From positions 558,001 through 622,000 of the forward strand of contig NZ_SCVE01000012.1 of assembly GCF_004297105.1 (NCBI RefSeq): 64,000 nt of DNA, given 5' to 3'. A program made the translations under genes and the position numbers. The stretch's first letter is position 1; every line of letters starts with the position of its first letter. The notes beneath the pieces were generated by a model. The model saw only the letters and a list, made by a program, of their open reading frames with translations. It was not told the DNA's origin and did no database searches. The DNA comes from Herbiconiux sp. (GTDB lineage Bacteria; Actinomycetota; Actinomycetes; Actinomycetales; Microbacteriaceae). Shown in pieces: positions 49,727 through 57,165 of the stretch.

Positions 49727-50398
49727 GTGACTCGCCACAGCCCTGTCAAGCCCTGGTCCTGCATCCTCTTCGATCTCGACGGAACGATCACCGACTCCGC
49801 CCCCGGCATCATCGGCCGGCTGTCGCGCACGCTTGAGGCGATGGGTCGGCCGATCCCGGCTCCGACCGAACTCCTGGCCTTCGTCGGCCCACCGATCCTC
49901 GACGGTTTCCGCGATGTGGCCGACATGAACGAGGAGGAGGCCAAGGAGGCTCTGGGCGTGTACCGCGCCCTGGCTGCTTCGGAGGGCCCAGCGGATGATT
50001 CAGTGGTGTACCCGGGAATGCTCGGTCTGATCCGTGCCCTTCACGCGGCCGCGGTACCGCTTGCGTTGGCCACGTCGAAGGGCGAGTCGCAGGCGATCCG
50101 GATCATCGAGCACCTCGGCGTGACCGAGTGCTTCACGGTGATCTGCGGTTCGTCGGAAGACGAGACCCGCAGCGCCAAGAAGGATGTCGTCGAGGAGACA
50201 CTCCGCCGCCTGCGCGAGCAGAGCATCGACCTCTCGAACCTCGTGATGGTGGGCGACCGCTCCCACGACATCGAGGGCGCCGCCCACCACGGCGTGCCGG
50301 CGATCATGGTCGAGTGGGGCTACGGGTCCCCTGCTGAAGCCTCGGGCGCCATCGCCATCGTGCACTCGGTCGACCAACTCCGCGAGAAGCTCCTCTAG
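49727..50398 (+). CDS. HAD hydrolase, phosphoglycolate phosphatase-like
   Basis: The 223-residue protein has the HAD motifs: I (F-D-L-D-G-T-I, nucleophile Asp near residue 16), II (A-T-S-K, about 115), III Lys (S-A-K-K-D) and IV (V-M-V-G-D-R-S-H-D). A helical cap (about 20-85) gives the phosphoglycolate phosphatase/GPH-like type. These enzymes dephosphorylate small phosphoesters. The substrate is not known. Confidence 0.9.
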   Translation: MTRHSPVKPWSCILFDLDGTITDSAPGIIGRLSRTLEAMGRPIPAPTELLAFVGPPILDGFRDVADMNEEEAKEALGVYRALAASEGPADDSVVYPGMLGLIRALHAAAVPLALATSKGESQAIRIIEHLGVTECFTVICGSSEDETRSAKKDVVEETLRRLREQSIDLSNLVMVGDRSHDIEGAAHHGVPAIMVEWGYGSPAEASGAIAIVHSVDQLREKLL

Positions 50399-50448
50399 CC
50401 CTCCGAGCGCTCGAGCTCGGGTACTCTGGCCCCTCCCGAACGCAAGAC

Positions 50449-50475
50449 GGGGCACCCGGATGTTCCGGATGCCCC
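50449..50475 (-). terminator. hairpin after surface protein A
   Basis: A 27-nt stem-loop (GGGGCA...TGCCCC with an inner CCGGA/TCCGG stem) lies 54 nt after the stop of the gene ending at 50529. An identical hairpin follows copy B. It also lies 51 bp after the convergent HAD gene, so it may terminate both. Confidence 0.6.
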
Positions 50476-50528
50476 GCTCGACTCCCCGCCGACCATCGGC
50501 CCGCTTCCTGCCGGGCCCTCGGCGAGAA

Positions 50529-51554
50529 TCAGCCCCGACGCGCCTTGCGGCGAGCGCTCCGCGCGATCGACAGCGCAACCCCACCCAGCGCGAGCGTCAG
50601 CGTGCCGAACCCGACCGCGAACGCAGGCCCGGCCCCGGTGTGCGCCAACTGCGGCGTGGTAGCGGCCGCCGCAGCACTAGCGGCAGGCTTCACCGCCGGT
50701 GTCGCGGGCGCCGCAGTCGTGGGCGTGGGCGTCGGCGTGGGAACGACCACCGGGTCGAGGGCCGCCGCCGCGATCACCCCGTCGACTGTGAGAGTGTCGG
50801 CGACATCTTCACCGGGGATGTAACGCGCTGTCACCGCGACGAGTCCACGGAAGGCATCGGTCTTGGCCAGTGGGGCGAATGTCACGCCGAAAGTCGCCTG
50901 CTCGTCGGCGGGGACGTAGCCACACGATGCACCCAACGACGACGACGTAACCTGGAAGTTGGGCAGTTCGGTGCCGACGATGTCGTAGAACATCACGTCA
51001 GCGGTACACAAGTACAGCGGCACCGAACCATCATTGCTGACGGTCAGCGTCTTGGTCGCCGATGCGCCAACTGTCACCGCCCCGAAGTCCAGAGTCACGG
51101 GATCGAGCGTGAAGTGGAGTGGGGAGGTCGACGTGGATTCCAAGCCGATGTGCAGGCTGGCGTTCTGGACATGGCTGCCATCCACCGCGGTCATGGTGAA
51201 GAAGACGGACTCCCCGGTGCGCCCCGGGGCACCCGCCGTGTAAGTGAGGGTGAGCGTGGCCGCCGCGCCCGGGAGGATGGTCTCACCGGTCATGCCTGTC
51301 CAGGAATCGAGATGCAGGGGCGCGATGAAAGTGGGCGGCGCAGGGAAGACAAGCGGATCGGTTCCGTCGTTGGTCAGCCGTACGACCTGCGTAACGGCCG
51401 TGCCTGTCTGCGCCACGAATTCGCTTCCATCGACATGGAAGGACAGCGGATCTCCCGGCGCTGCCGAGGCAGGCCCGGCCGCGAGACCCACCCCTATCAG
51501 AGCGGTTGTGAGCGCTGCCAGAACGCTGAAGACGAGACGGATTCGTGAGGACAT
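50529..51554 (-). CDS. sortase-type surface protein with choice-of-anchor D domain, copy A
   Basis: The 341-residue protein has a signal peptide (1-31, ending A-S-A-A-P) and one or two beta-sandwich modules (about 32-135 and 140-255) with the T-L-D-F-G-A-V-T-V-G-A-S-A pattern of ASPM/SPD-2/Hydin-like 'choice-of-anchor D' domains. A Pro/Thr/Ala linker follows. The C-terminus is a sorting signal: L-A-H-T-G (about 305), a hydrophobic stretch (about 312-330) and R-R-K-A-R-R-G. The LAHTG motif suits a class E-type actinobacterial sortase. It is a tandem paralogue of the next gene. Function unknown; a wall-anchored adhesin-like role is possible. Confidence 0.85.
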   Translation of the reverse strand: MSSRIRLVFSVLAALTTALIGVGLAAGPASAAPGDPLSFHVDGSEFVAQTGTAVTQVVRLTNDGTDPLVFPAPPTFIAPLHLDSWTGMTGETILPGAAATLTLTYTAGAPGRTGESVFFTMTAVDGSHVQNASLHIGLESTSTSPLHFTLDPVTLDFGAVTVGASATKTLTVSNDGSVPLYLCTADVMFYDIVGTELPNFQVTSSSLGASCGYVPADEQATFGVTFAPLAKTDAFRGLVAVTARYIPGEDVADTLTVDGVIAAAALDPVVVPTPTPTPTTAAPATPAVKPAASAAAAATTPQLAHTGAGPAFAVGFGTLTLALGGVALSIARSARRKARRG

Positions 51555-51655
51555 AGCGCCAACGGTCTCGCGAAACCACGAGCCCCCGTTATGAGCAATC
51601 CCTACTCAATCCCCACCACCCACGAATCCCCACTCGAGATCCCTGCGGCTAAGCG

Positions 51656-51773
51656 ATGGGTGACTTCTCCCTCGTTCCGACTCGTTATCGGCGGCACCCA
51701 GCTCCGCGAAAGCCTCCCCGATCTCGTCATCCGCGCGAACATCCAGCTGGTGCAGATGGACGATGCCGTCCGC
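51656..51773 (+). pseudogene. relic of the coiled-coil gene 5' end
   Basis: The ATG at 51656 begins M-G-D-F-S-L-V-P as in the intact gene at 53035, then an internal deletion of about 110 bp removes the membrane segment. The sequence resumes with a match to the intact gene's L-R-E-S-L-P-D-L-V ... L-V-Q-M-D-D-A region and ends at 51773. The frame is changed and no product is expected. It marks the right end of duplication copy A. Confidence 0.82.
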
Positions 51774-51822
51774 TTCCAGCGCTCCGAGGGCCGACCGCAC
51801 TGGCGCTCTCCGAACGCAAGAC

Positions 51823-51849
51823 GGGGCACCCGGATGTTCCGGATGCCCC
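51823..51849 (-). terminator. hairpin after surface protein B
   Basis: Same 27-nt stem-loop as at 50449-50475, 54 nt after the stop of the gene ending at 51903. Confidence 0.6.
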
Positions 51850-51902
51850 GCTCGACTCCCCGCCGACCATCGGCCCGCTTCCTGCCGGGCCCTCGGCGAG
51901 AA

Positions 51903-52931
51903 TCAGCCCCGACGCGCCTTGCGGCGAGCACTCCGCGCGATCGACAGCGCAACCCCACCCAACGCGAGCGTCAGCGTGCCGAACCCGATCATGAACGCAG
52001 GCTCAGCCCCGGTGTGCGCCAGCTGCCGCGCAGTGGCGGACGCGGCCGCCCCCACACCCGCGGGCTTCGCCGCAGGAGCGGCAGGCACCGCGGTCGTCGG
52101 AGTGGGTGTCGGCACGACCACAGGATCGACCGCCGCTGCAGCGATCACGCCATCGATCGACAGCGTGTCGGCCACGTCTTCACCCGGAATGTAACGCGCC
52201 GTCACCGCCACGAGCCCGCGGAAGGCATCGGTCTTCGCCGTCGGAGAATAGGTCACCGAGAAGGTCGCCTGCGCTCCGACGGAGACGTAGCCGCATCCAC
52301 CTCCCAGCGACGACGAGGTGATCGTGAAGTCGGGCAGTTCGGTGCCCACGATGTCGTAGAACATGATGTCGGCCACGCACAGATTGAGAGGCACTGCACC
52401 ATCATTGCGAACGGAGAGACTCTTCGATGCGGATGCACCCACCATGACCGAACCGAAGTCCAAGGTCGTGGGGTCGATCACGAAATGGAGCGGAGGACCG
52501 ACGGTCGATTCCGTCTTGAAGATCACCTGCACGAGATGGCGGTTGCTGCCATCTTCTGCCGTGACGAGGACGTTCGTCGGCACCTCCACCACCCCGGGAG
52601 AACCGGCCGTGAACGCGACGACAAGCGACGCAGAGGATCCGGGAAGAATCGTCTCTCCCGAGAATCCGGAGAAGGCGATCAAAGCGAGCGGTGATGTGAA
52701 GGCGGGCCGAGCCGGGAACTTGATCGGATCAGTCCCGTCGTTGACGAACGTGATCGTCTCAGTAGACGTGGTGCCGGTCTGCGCGATGAAGTCGGTGCTC
52801 CCCACGACATCGAATGACACCGGGTCGCCCGGCGTTGCGGAGGCCGGCCCCGCAACCACGCCGACACACACGAGAGCCAGAACGAACGCCACAGCGGCAC
52901 CCAGTACAGAACGATTGCGGAGAGATGACAT
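51903..52931 (-). CDS. sortase-type surface protein with choice-of-anchor D domain, copy B
   Basis: The 342-residue paralogue of copy A has a signal peptide (about 1-32), beta modules with T-T-L-D-F-G-S-V-M-V-G-A-S-A, a shorter Pro/Thr linker and the C-terminal L-A-H-T-G-A-E signal with hydrophobic stretch and R-R-K-A-R-R-G. The C-terminal 60 residues are nearly identical to copy A while the first beta module differs strongly. I take ATG 52931 because copy A also begins M-S-S and the shared upstream 12-mer lies at the same distance; the frame is open to 52955. No sortase gene is visible in this window. Confidence 0.85.
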   Translation of the reverse strand: MSSLRNRSVLGAAVAFVLALVCVGVVAGPASATPGDPVSFDVVGSTDFIAQTGTTSTETITFVNDGTDPIKFPARPAFTSPLALIAFSGFSGETILPGSSASLVVAFTAGSPGVVEVPTNVLVTAEDGSNRHLVQVIFKTESTVGPPLHFVIDPTTLDFGSVMVGASASKSLSVRNDGAVPLNLCVADIMFYDIVGTELPDFTITSSSLGGGCGYVSVGAQATFSVTYSPTAKTDAFRGLVAVTARYIPGEDVADTLSIDGVIAAAAVDPVVVPTPTPTTAVPAAPAAKPAGVGAAASATARQLAHTGAEPAFMIGFGTLTLALGGVALSIARSARRKARRG

Positions 52932-53021
52932 GCCGCCCACAGTGCCGTGCATCATCGCGCAGGCGTTATGAGCAATTAGTACTCACCAACCACCCCCCAC
53001 GAATCCCACACCCGAGATCCG

Positions 53022-53027
53022 TACGAT
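53022..53027 (+). promoter_or_regulatory. -10 hexamer TACGAT for the coiled-coil gene
   Basis: TACGAT ends 7 nt before the ATG at 53035. It overlaps the upstream in-frame ATG at 53026, which is therefore unlikely to be the start; the relic copy also lacks that ATG. Confidence 0.48.
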
Positions 53028-53034
53028 GATCCCC

Positions 53035-54354
53035 ATGGGTGACTTCTCCCTCATTCCGAGCGCGATCGTCTTCGGCCTCGTCCTCGTCGGCCTCATCGGC
53101 GGCGCGACCGTGATCCGCCGCCGATCCCGCCGGTCAGGACGACTCGTCGGCGGCGCAACGAACCCCGCACCCGCGATCGGCGGCGCCCCGCTCCGCGAGA
53201 GCCTCCCCGATCTCGTCAAGCGCGCCAACATCCAGCTCGTGCAGATGGACGACGCCATCCGCGCAGGCGACGACGAGGCCCAGTTCGCCCGCGCCGAGTT
53301 CGGCGAACAGAGCGCCCTCGAATTCGAGGCGGCGCTGGCAACGGCTCGGCAGCGGGCATCCGAGGCTTTCGCTCTGAAGCAGCGCCTCGACGACGCCGTT
53401 CCCGACACCGAGCAGCAGCAACGCGACTGGAGCAAGCGCATCCTCGCTCTCAGCGATTCAGCCCTCGCGCTCGTGACCGCCCAGACCAGGGCACTCGGCG
53501 AGCGCCGCCGGCTCGAATCCACTGCGCCGCAGGAGATCCGCCGCGTGCGAACGGCCATCGATGCCGCGCGCGCCCAGCTCCCGGATGCCCGCGCCACCCT
53601 CGAGACCCTGTCCGCCCGCTATCGGCCCACGGCCCTCACGGCGGTCGTCGACAATCCCGACAGCGCCGAGGAGCTCTTCGACCGGGCCGACAGCGCCCTC
53701 GCCGCCGCTGAGTCCGATCTCGCGAACAGCGCCATCACTCCGATAGCCCGGTCGGTGCAGCAGGCCGATGCCGCCGTGCGCGAGGGCCGAGCCCGACTCG
53801 ACGCCATAGCCCGCGCCCGCGATTCCCTCGCGACAGCCGAAGCAACCCGGATGTCGGCACTCGACGCCGCGCGCACCCGCCTCGCCGAGGCGACCCACCT
53901 GCGCGCACGGGTCGAAGACGCCGACGCCGTCGCCCGCATCGTCGCCGGCCAGAGCCAGCTCGAACAGTTGATCGGGCGCATCACCTCCGAGAGCACCCCC
54001 GGCGACCCGATCGCCGACATCGACGCCCTCGACGCGGCATCCGCCGCCCTCGACGCGACGCTCGCCGTCGCCCGCAGCGCGCAACAACGCCTCGACTCCG
54101 CGCGCCACGCCCTCGTGGGCGCCACCGCGATCGCCCGGAGCCACATCGGCACCGCCGACGACGCGATCGGCAGCGGCCGGGGCCGGGTGGGTCCGGATGC
54201 GCGCACCCGCCTGGCCGCCGCCCGCCGCGAACTCGAGCTGGCCGAGCAGGAGTCCGACCCCGTGGCAGCCCTCGACGGCGCCCGCCGCGCCGCCACCCTG
54301 GCCACGGATGCCGACGCCCTCGCCCGCTACGACCTCCGCGGCGCGCACGAGTGA
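53035..54354 (+). CDS. membrane-anchored alanine-rich coiled-coil protein
   Basis: The 439-residue protein has one N-terminal membrane helix (about 9-29), a basic stretch R-R-R-S-R-R (about 31-36), and a long helical region (about 55-430) rich in Ala, Arg and Asp with heptad spacing. The region has several repeats of a helix pair containing L-A-x-A-x-A and A-R-x-x-L-D patterns. No enzymatic motif is visible. It resembles actinobacterial coiled-coil envelope proteins that organise membrane or wall complexes; this is a guess. It is the intact source of the relic at 51656. Confidence 0.72.
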   Translation: MGDFSLIPSAIVFGLVLVGLIGGATVIRRRSRRSGRLVGGATNPAPAIGGAPLRESLPDLVKRANIQLVQMDDAIRAGDDEAQFARAEFGEQSALEFEAALATARQRASEAFALKQRLDDAVPDTEQQQRDWSKRILALSDSALALVTAQTRALGERRRLESTAPQEIRRVRTAIDAARAQLPDARATLETLSARYRPTALTAVVDNPDSAEELFDRADSALAAAESDLANSAITPIARSVQQADAAVREGRARLDAIARARDSLATAEATRMSALDAARTRLAEATHLRARVEDADAVARIVAGQSQLEQLIGRITSESTPGDPIADIDALDAASAALDATLAVARSAQQRLDSARHALVGATAIARSHIGTADDAIGSGRGRVGPDARTRLAAARRELELAEQESDPVAALDGARRAATLATDADALARYDLRGAHE

Positions 54355-54459
54355 CACCCAGCCCTGACCTCTCCTGCACACCTGCCCGCCCGGCAGCAGT
54401 TCTCCACCACAGCCCACGACCGGGTGACAACACGCCGTCGCCCATTCCATACTCTCTGC

Positions 54460-55185
54460 ATGGGACGAGAGACGACCGCACCGGTCACCATCACCGACGC
54501 CGCAGGGCGCACGCTCGAGAGCGCCGACGATGTGCATGTGCTGCTCGAGCCGACCGAACTGATCCTTCGCGGTCCGCTCCGGCGACGCTATGCCCTCGGC
54601 GAGCTGCAGGAGGTCTCGGCCACCGCTGACCTCCTCCGGGTGCGCGCCGCCGACGAGCGGATCGAGATCGAACTGCCACCCGCCGTCGCCCGCCGCTGGG
54701 CCGAGAAGATCCTGACACCGCCTCCGACCCTCGCCGAGAAGCTGGGGCTCTCCGCCCACAACCCACCTCACCTCATCGGTCACGTCACCGATCCCGAACT
54801 CCACCTGGCGATCACGGATGTCGCGGCGACCCCGACCCGGCCAACCTCCGCCTCGCCACACTCCGATCCGGGCGCGCGCGACGGCGACGCCTTCGGCCGC
54901 GAGCCCGACGTGTCGAGCCTCATCGCCATCGCCGAAGTCGACGACGAGCGCGATCTCGACAGCGCGCTCGAAGAACTGCCGCCCGGCGCGTCTCTCTGGT
55001 TGGTTCACCGCAAGGGCCGCGGCGCCTGGATCGGCGACGGCGCCATCCGCCAGATCATGCGGTCCCGCGGCTTCGTCGACACGAAGGTGGCCGCCGTCTC
55101 GTCGGCGAGAACCGCAACACGGTACGTCGAGCGCAGGGCTCAGCCTCCTCCCACGCCGCCCGCCGAGCGAGGAGGAGCGATCTGA
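54460..55185 (+). CDS. hypothetical protein with DUF3052-like C-terminal region
   Basis: The 241-residue protein has an N-terminal beta-rich part (1-80, with L-E-P-T-E-L-I-L-R-G-P-L-R-R-R), a linker low in complexity (about 125-150), and a C-terminal alpha/beta region. In the C-terminal region, G-A-S-L-W-L-V-H-R-K-G-R-G-A-W-I-G and G-F-V-D-T-K-V-A-A-V-S resemble the DUF3052 family in pattern; I am unsure of this. The ATG at 54460 has a TACTCT 4 nt upstream. It is 105 bp after the coiled-coil gene in the same direction. Function unknown. Confidence 0.6.
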   Translation: MGRETTAPVTITDAAGRTLESADDVHVLLEPTELILRGPLRRRYALGELQEVSATADLLRVRAADERIEIELPPAVARRWAEKILTPPPTLAEKLGLSAHNPPHLIGHVTDPELHLAITDVAATPTRPTSASPHSDPGARDGDAFGREPDVSSLIAIAEVDDERDLDSALEELPPGASLWLVHRKGRGAWIGDGAIRQIMRSRGFVDTKVAAVSSARTATRYVERRAQPPPTPPAERGGAI

Positions 55186-55242
55186 TGGCGAGCGCGCCGG
55201 AGCGGGTTAAGGTCGAGCATGACCCATCCTGAGGAGACCCCG

Positions 55243-56007
55243 ATGCCACGGCAGGCGGCAGCGCCGCGTCGCCCGCGGCGGCGGCACCCGCGGGCGGGCG
55301 TGGCCCTGGTGGCCGGCCTCAGCGTAGTGGTACTGGTGGTCGTCGGCTTCGTCGTGATGGCTCAGATCACCTACCCCGCCGAGCGCGATCCCGTGCAGCA
55401 GGTCGCCGCCGATTCCGCGGTGCACACCAGCTGGAGCTACGGCGACGTGGTGATGACTCCCACCGGCGATTCCACGGGAACCGGACTGGTGTTCCTCGCC
55501 GGAGCGAAGGTCGATCCGCTGGCCTACGCCGACAAGCTGAGCGGCCTCGTCGAGGCGGGCACCACCGTGGTGATCGTGCGCCCTGTGCTGAACTTCGCCA
55601 TCTTCGAGTTCCGTCCGTTCAGTGCCTTCACAGCCCTCGCGCCCGATGTCACCGATTGGTTCGTGGGCGGCCACTCGCTCGGCGGCGTGAAGGCGTGCCA
55701 GTACGCGAGCGACGACGCCGTCAGCGGGCTCATCTTGTTCGGCTCCTACTGCGCCGGCGACATCGCCGACCTGGGCAAACCCGTGCTCTCGATCTCGGCG
55801 AGCAACGACGGCCTCAGCACGCCGGCGAAGATCGAGGCGTCCAAGGCCGACCTGCCCGCCGACACCGAGTTCGTGGTGATCGAGGGCGCGAACCACGCGC
55901 AGTTCGGCGACTACGGAATGCAACCCGGAGATGGCACGTCAACCGTGAGTGACACCACGGTGAAAGACGAGCTCACCGCAGCGCTCGTCCGGTTCATCCG
56001 CAACTGA
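55243..56007 (+). CDS. secreted or membrane-anchored alpha/beta hydrolase
   Basis: The product begins with a basic stretch (R-R-P-R-R-R) and one N-terminal membrane helix (about 18-42), so the catalytic domain lies outside the cytoplasm. The nucleophile elbow is G-G-H-S-L-G-G (about 142-148), and a late H in G-A-N-H-A-Q completes the pattern together with D in S-N-D-G. It resembles the alpha/beta hydrolase (DUF-type 'YqiA/PhoPQ'-unlike) lipase-esterase group; substrate unknown. I prefer ATG 55243, with GAGGAG 6 nt upstream. ATG 55219 in the same frame, with a TAAGGT 5 nt upstream, is possible. A strong hairpin follows the gene. Confidence 0.8.
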   Translation: MPRQAAAPRRPRRRHPRAGVALVAGLSVVVLVVVGFVVMAQITYPAERDPVQQVAADSAVHTSWSYGDVVMTPTGDSTGTGLVFLAGAKVDPLAYADKLSGLVEAGTTVVIVRPVLNFAIFEFRPFSAFTALAPDVTDWFVGGHSLGGVKACQYASDDAVSGLILFGSYCAGDIADLGKPVLSISASNDGLSTPAKIEASKADLPADTEFVVIEGANHAQFGDYGMQPGDGTSTVSDTTVKDELTAALVRFIRN

Positions 56008-56029
56008 GAACAATGCCGGAAACGACGAA

Positions 56030-56066
56030 TGCCGGCCCCTCGGGAGAGAATCCCGACTGACCGGCA
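56030..56066. terminator. bidirectional hairpin between hydrolase gene and tRNA-Leu
   Basis: TGCCGG (56030-56035) pairs with CCGGCA (56061-56066), with an inner CGGGA/TCCCG stem. It ends 12 bp before the tRNA 3' end and 23 bp after the hydrolase stop, so it may terminate both convergent transcripts. Confidence 0.6.
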
Positions 56067-56077
56067 CCGATCGTTCG

Positions 56078-56161
56078 TGCGCGAGGGGGGACTTGAACCC
56101 CCACGCCCTTGCGGGCACTGGCACCTGAAGCCAGCGCGTCTGCCAATTCCGCCACTCGCGC
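56078..56161 (-). tRNA. tRNA-Leu (anticodon CAG)
   Basis: The 84-nt gene folds into a cloverleaf with acceptor stem GCGCGAG/CTCGCGC, a long variable arm (class II, TGCCCGCAAGGGCGT) and the T-loop GTTCAAGTC. The anticodon loop TTCAGGT places CAG at 34-36, reading CUG leucine codons, the main Leu codon in high-GC genomes. The discriminator base is A and CCA is not encoded. The placement beside fhaA matches the order I recall from mycobacteria. Confidence 0.95.
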
Positions 56162-56171
56162 GAACTAGGAG

Positions 56172-56177
56172 AGATTA
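56172..56177 (-). promoter_or_regulatory. -10 hexamer TAATCT for tRNA-Leu
   Basis: TAATCT on the minus strand lies 10 nt before the tRNA 5' end. No clear -35 is seen. Confidence 0.45.
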
Positions 56178-56362
56178 GCACAGTTCGAGATCCACGCCGG
56201 GCGATGCCCCTGAGAGTGCATTAACACGCAAGGCAAGTAACATCTACCTAGCATTCACGCCTTAATGAGCACGCGCCGCCTGCGCGAAGCCTCGAACGAC
56301 ACCACGCCGACTCCCCCTGCACGATGAGCCGACGGGTGCTGTGAGAAAGGGAACGGAGAGAC

Positions 56363-57157
56363 GTGGGAATACTGGACAACTTCGAGAAAGGTCTCGAGCG
56401 CGCCGTCAACGGCGCTTTCGCGAAGACCTTCCGCTCGGGGCTCCAGCCGGTCGAGATCTCTTCCGCGCTGAAGCGCGAACTCGACACGAAGGCTGCCGTC
56501 GTCTCGCGCGACCGCATCCTCGTACCCAACAGCTTCCGCGTGCTGCTCGCTCCGAGCGACTACCAGCGCATGACGGGCATCGGTCCGACCCTCATCGACG
56601 ACCTGAACCAGATCGTGCAGCAGCACGCCTCGCAGCAAGGCTTCCAGTTCGCGGGCGGCGTCACCATCGACCTCGTGAACGACACGAAGCTCACCACGGG
56701 CGTCGTGCAGATCGACTCCTCCAACATCAAGAGCGAAGTCACCTGGACCCCGGTTCTGGATGTCGCGGGCACGCGTCACCCCATCACCAAGTCCCGCACC
56801 GTCATCGGTCGCGGCAGCGATGCCGACATCACCATCGACGACACCGGCACCAGCCGCAAGCACGTCGAGATCCTCTGGGACGGATCGCACGCCCAGGCCC
56901 GCGATCTCGGCTCCACGAACGGCTCCCAGCTGAACGGCCGCGCCTTCCAACGGGCCAACCTCGAGCCCGACTCCGTCATCCAGATCGGCCGAACCAACAT
57001 CGTGTTCCGGATCGTGCCGCAGTCCACCCCCTCCTCATCCTCGAGCCGCCGTGCGTCCGCGCAGCCCCCCGCGCCGAACCAGTCGAACCAGGCGTACGGA
57101 CAGGTCGAGGGTCAAGGCGGTCGCCCACCGCTCGATCCCGGCGGATTCTGGCGGTAG
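56363..57157 (+). CDS. fhaA: FHA domain protein FhaA
   Basis: FhaA binds phosphothreonine on the membrane kinases and their targets and helps control peptidoglycan synthesis in actinobacteria. The 264-residue protein has an N-terminal DUF3662 domain (about 1-115: L-D-N-F-E-K-G-L-E-R-A-V-N-G and L-V-P-N-S-F-R-V). The FHA domain (about 140-215) shows G-R-G-S-D-A-D-I-T, S-R-K-H-V-E and D-L-G-S-T-N-G-S. The linker between is short. The GTG start has GGAGAG upstream. It is the first gene of the fha-pst-rod-pbp-pkn operon. Confidence 0.94.
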   Translation: MGILDNFEKGLERAVNGAFAKTFRSGLQPVEISSALKRELDTKAAVVSRDRILVPNSFRVLLAPSDYQRMTGIGPTLIDDLNQIVQQHASQQGFQFAGGVTIDLVNDTKLTTGVVQIDSSNIKSEVTWTPVLDVAGTRHPITKSRTVIGRGSDADITIDDTGTSRKHVEILWDGSHAQARDLGSTNGSQLNGRAFQRANLEPDSVIQIGRTNIVFRIVPQSTPSSSSSRRASAQPPAPNQSNQAYGQVEGQGGRPPLDPGGFWR

Positions 57158-57165
57158 GCGGCGAC

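Larger units (their letters stand above)
50437..51773. repeat. segmental duplication, copy A (about 1.34 kb)
   Basis: This stretch matches 51810-53262 in order. It contains the downstream hairpin, the surface-protein gene, its upstream region and a broken 5' part of the coiled-coil gene. The first ~150 bp and the hairpin are almost identical between copies; the gene bodies have diverged much more. Confidence 0.85.
51810..53262. repeat. segmental duplication, copy B (about 1.45 kb)
   Basis: Second copy of the unit at 50437-51773, running from the hairpin before the surface gene to within the first 230 bp of the intact coiled-coil gene. Offset is about 1374 bp at the left end and grows to about 1489 bp at the right end, because copy A has lost sequence. 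Confidence 0.85.
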
